64,000 bases of DNA, from positions 217,001 to 281,000 of the forward strand of contig JACVVK020000143.1 of NCBI GenBank assembly GCA_018292915.2, in the 5' to 3' direction. The DNA is from Batillaria attramentaria (Eukaryota > Mollusca > Gastropoda > Batillariidae). Under the pieces are notes generated by a model. It made no database searches. It was not told where the DNA came from and was given only the letters and a program-made list of their open reading frames with translations. The position numbers were made by a program, and so were the translations under genes. Shown piece after piece: positions 61,950 to 64,000 of the stretch. The stretch's first letter is position 1; each line of letters begins with the position of its first letter.

Positions 61950-63540
61950 TGGCAGTTGGCGAGCAGTGCTCTATAAAAACCATGGGGGTTTTTTGGTTTA
62001 AAGTCACTCAGGTGGAGCGGATCATTATACTATAGCTACATGTTCAACCCTCTTAACATCCGTACATCAGTAGAAGACAGTAAGTACTATCACTGGCCAA
62101 AAGTCAGAGCAGACAGATCAAAAGACAAATCAAAATAAAACACCACCAAAATTAACTACTGTACATGTCACTGGATATATATATATATAGTGCTGTTTAG
62201 TTTTACAACCACAAGAGGATGTATACATCATGTAATGTATACACGTGACTGATGCCTGTAGTGTTTGCCCTGCTAATATTTTTAAGCTCATTGAAGAAGA
62301 CACAGAAGCTACCTGACTTACAGTGACTGTGTACAAGGTTGTGATTTACTTTGAATGGCAACAGGCTTCTGTTACATAGATCTGCATCAGTGACTACCAG
62401 TACCACATGTACCATGTAACGAGGATGTGTTTGTCCAGTAACACCTGTAATATTGGTGACAGTAACACCTGTAATATTGGTGACTCAAACCTTGGCTCTT
62501 ACTTGGCATACATGGCTGTGTATCCATGTAAAACAATCCTGACTTGTTTAAGTTCATGACAGGCAATCATAATCACACATGTTTAAACCTGCCTCACAGG
62601 CACACAATGGGGTTTAGCTGCTTCCGAATCTGGCCGGTTTGTCACTCACATAAATTTACTTTTTTGAAACCTTTCCACGGTCATGAAAGGCTGCCATTAT
62701 GAAACTGTACTGGATGCACAGTAACAGTGTGCTTCTGCCCGCTGAAGTCTACACGTGCAATTAATTATTGGCTTACTCAGTTATCGAAAGTAACCGTCAC
62801 TTTCAAACCTTCACTTTCACAAGAAAGATCCACCAATCCAGACCTCAAACAAGAATCGAGTGATTTGGTACGTGAAAACTGTTTGTACATACGACAGGTC
62901 CTTCCATCTCTATTAGGAGATACAAGCAGTAACAAACGTGCGACAGATGGTGACTGCACAGGCCAAGTCATCGTGGCAGAATTTCAGTTCTTCTCAAGCG
63001 GAACGTACTTACGTCAGATTCTAAACAAAGCCTTTGTTCTCAGACGAGAAACAAATCTAAAAAACACGCTACACCCGCTTTCGGAACGTTCAAATCTGCA
63101 TAATCATGATACACAAAATCGGATATTTATAACTTTCAAACTGTAAACAATGTCTACCCGAACAGCTGAGCGTATGTCATAAGAAATGCTGACACACTTT
63201 CTCGGTTACGCCATTCCGTAGTTGAGTGACTTATTTCCACCCATTACAGCATAATGAAGTGAAGGTCTCCTACCTGCGTCATTCTGTGGTCTTTCTTGTT
63301 TTCAGGAATAGATGCGTTCCTTCCAAGAAACGCAGCATATTCAAATATACGTATCTGAAATCACTACCCTTGCGTCTGTTTTCGTCCCGAAATAATGGAC
63401 TGTGTTTACGAGCCTACCTTCACTTCCTGAAGAGCCTTTGAGGGGAAACAACTTCAAAGTATCCCCAATAGCTCAGTGGATCCGCTGACGGGAGATCTTT
63501 GCGGTGCGGTCTGCTTACGTACTTAGTGTAGTTTTAAAGG
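61950..63540 (+). other. Unassigned intergenic sequence
   Basis: TA run at 62177-62189. A 139-codon plus-strand ORF (62727-63146) has no recognisable domain and no splice context, so it is not called as a gene. Confidence 0.4.
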
Positions 63541-63600
63541 TCTGCAATCTCAGCAAAAAACCGCAAACATTGCGACTCTTTCGACTGTGTATAATCCGGG

Positions 63601-63840
63601 CAACTCTGTCACAGTTGCAGAGTTTTCAGTGCTTCGGGGACCCTTATAAAACCAGAGCATGAGTTTGCGGTGACATTATTTGGCTTTTGGTCAGTGAGTG
63701 AGATTTGTCTAGCGGATGTTGAGTGCTGCATGATCTTTCTCGCTCAGTGTCAAAACGCAAACTGAGCTGTGAATCAGGCTGCCCTGGGCTTTTATTGGGG
63801 TTTCAGGGACGCTGCAAACTCTGCAACTGTGACAGAGTTG
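63601..63840. repeat. Foldback inverted repeat, 25-bp perfect arms
   Basis: 63601-63625 (CAACTCTGTCACAGTTGCAG plus AGTTT) is the exact reverse complement of 63816-63840. Each arm contains its own short AACTCTG/CAGAGTT inversion, and similarity extends imperfectly inward (GGACC/GGGTTTC, ATAAAA) on both sides. Confidence 0.85.
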
Positions 63841-64000
63841 ACTGTGTTTGCACGGTCGACGCTGTAATATTTTTTCACACTTTGGAAAGCTTTTTGTTGG
63901 GAGCTTAGATCTTTAACGCCGAATCGTTTGCATGAGACGTTAACATGTAAAACTGTATCTGCTGTGTTCTCCTTCATATGTCATGTGACCAACACATCTC

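Noticed and set aside
62727..63146. 139-codon ORF
   Set aside because: No recognisable domain, repeat or splice context. A chance ORF is likely, though not excluded.
63468..63500. tRNA 5' half (AATAGCTCAGTGGATCC)
   Set aside because: Only A-box-like sequence; no B box or fold could be found downstream.

Overview
The window is nuclear DNA from an animal, most likely a mollusc and possibly a gastropod. Two large spliced genes with GT-AG introns converge on each other. The intergenic and intronic DNA is full of tandem arrays, GT/CA microsatellites, LINE and SINE pieces and DNA-transposon remnants. The taxon is inferred from this style of genome and from a tRNA-derived SINE whose tail ends in an ACGTTAAACTCC-type motif. 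No sequence comparison was run. There is no operon, CRISPR or other bacterial feature.

Plus strand, 614-20562: the 3' portion of a gene I read as SYCP2-like, a synaptonemal-complex axial-element protein. Twenty-three exons can be chained with consistent phase, apart from one uncertain acceptor near 2989-3005 and one uncertain donor at 1117 or 1273. The middle is long, disordered and Ser/Thr/Asp-rich, and includes a 2.7-kb exon with a 38-residue tandem repeat. The last exons form a coiled coil whose final residues closely follow the SYCP3/Cor1 pattern. One intron is of the minor (U12) type and one is GC-AG. A single extra A in the coding repeat (4113-4114) breaks the frame.

Minus strand, 59082-26927: a complete RB1CC1 (FIP200) gene, the scaffold of the ULK1 autophagy-initiation complex. 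Its 28 exons total 4458 nt, an exact multiple of 3, and encode 1485 residues: ubiquitin-like N-terminus, ATG17-like helical region, FFAT-like and basic motifs, long coiled coil and C-terminal Claw.

Between the genes (20563-26926) lie the 3' flanks and a family of TTAA-flanked hairpin sequences. Upstream of RB1CC1 (59083-64000) lie a 107-bp tandem array, a 1.5-kb element with terminal inverted repeats and a foldback structure at the right end. Inside RB1CC1 intron 4 sits a 2.65-kb element with 13-bp inverted ends, a 5-bp target duplication, a zinc-finger ORF and a nested SINE. MITE-like elements lie in intron 14 of RB1CC1 and in an intron of the SYCP2-like gene, the latter nested inside a minisatellite.

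The most unusual observation is that nearly every intron of both genes carries its own private minisatellite, and in at least ten cases the repeat unit contains the adjacent real splice site plus some exon bases. This creates rows of up to about 40 copies of a donor or acceptor next to the authentic one. I regard this as the best candidate for something not previously described. Two genes with unrelated jobs (meiosis and autophagy) share it, so it looks like a property of the genome or locus rather than of either protein.
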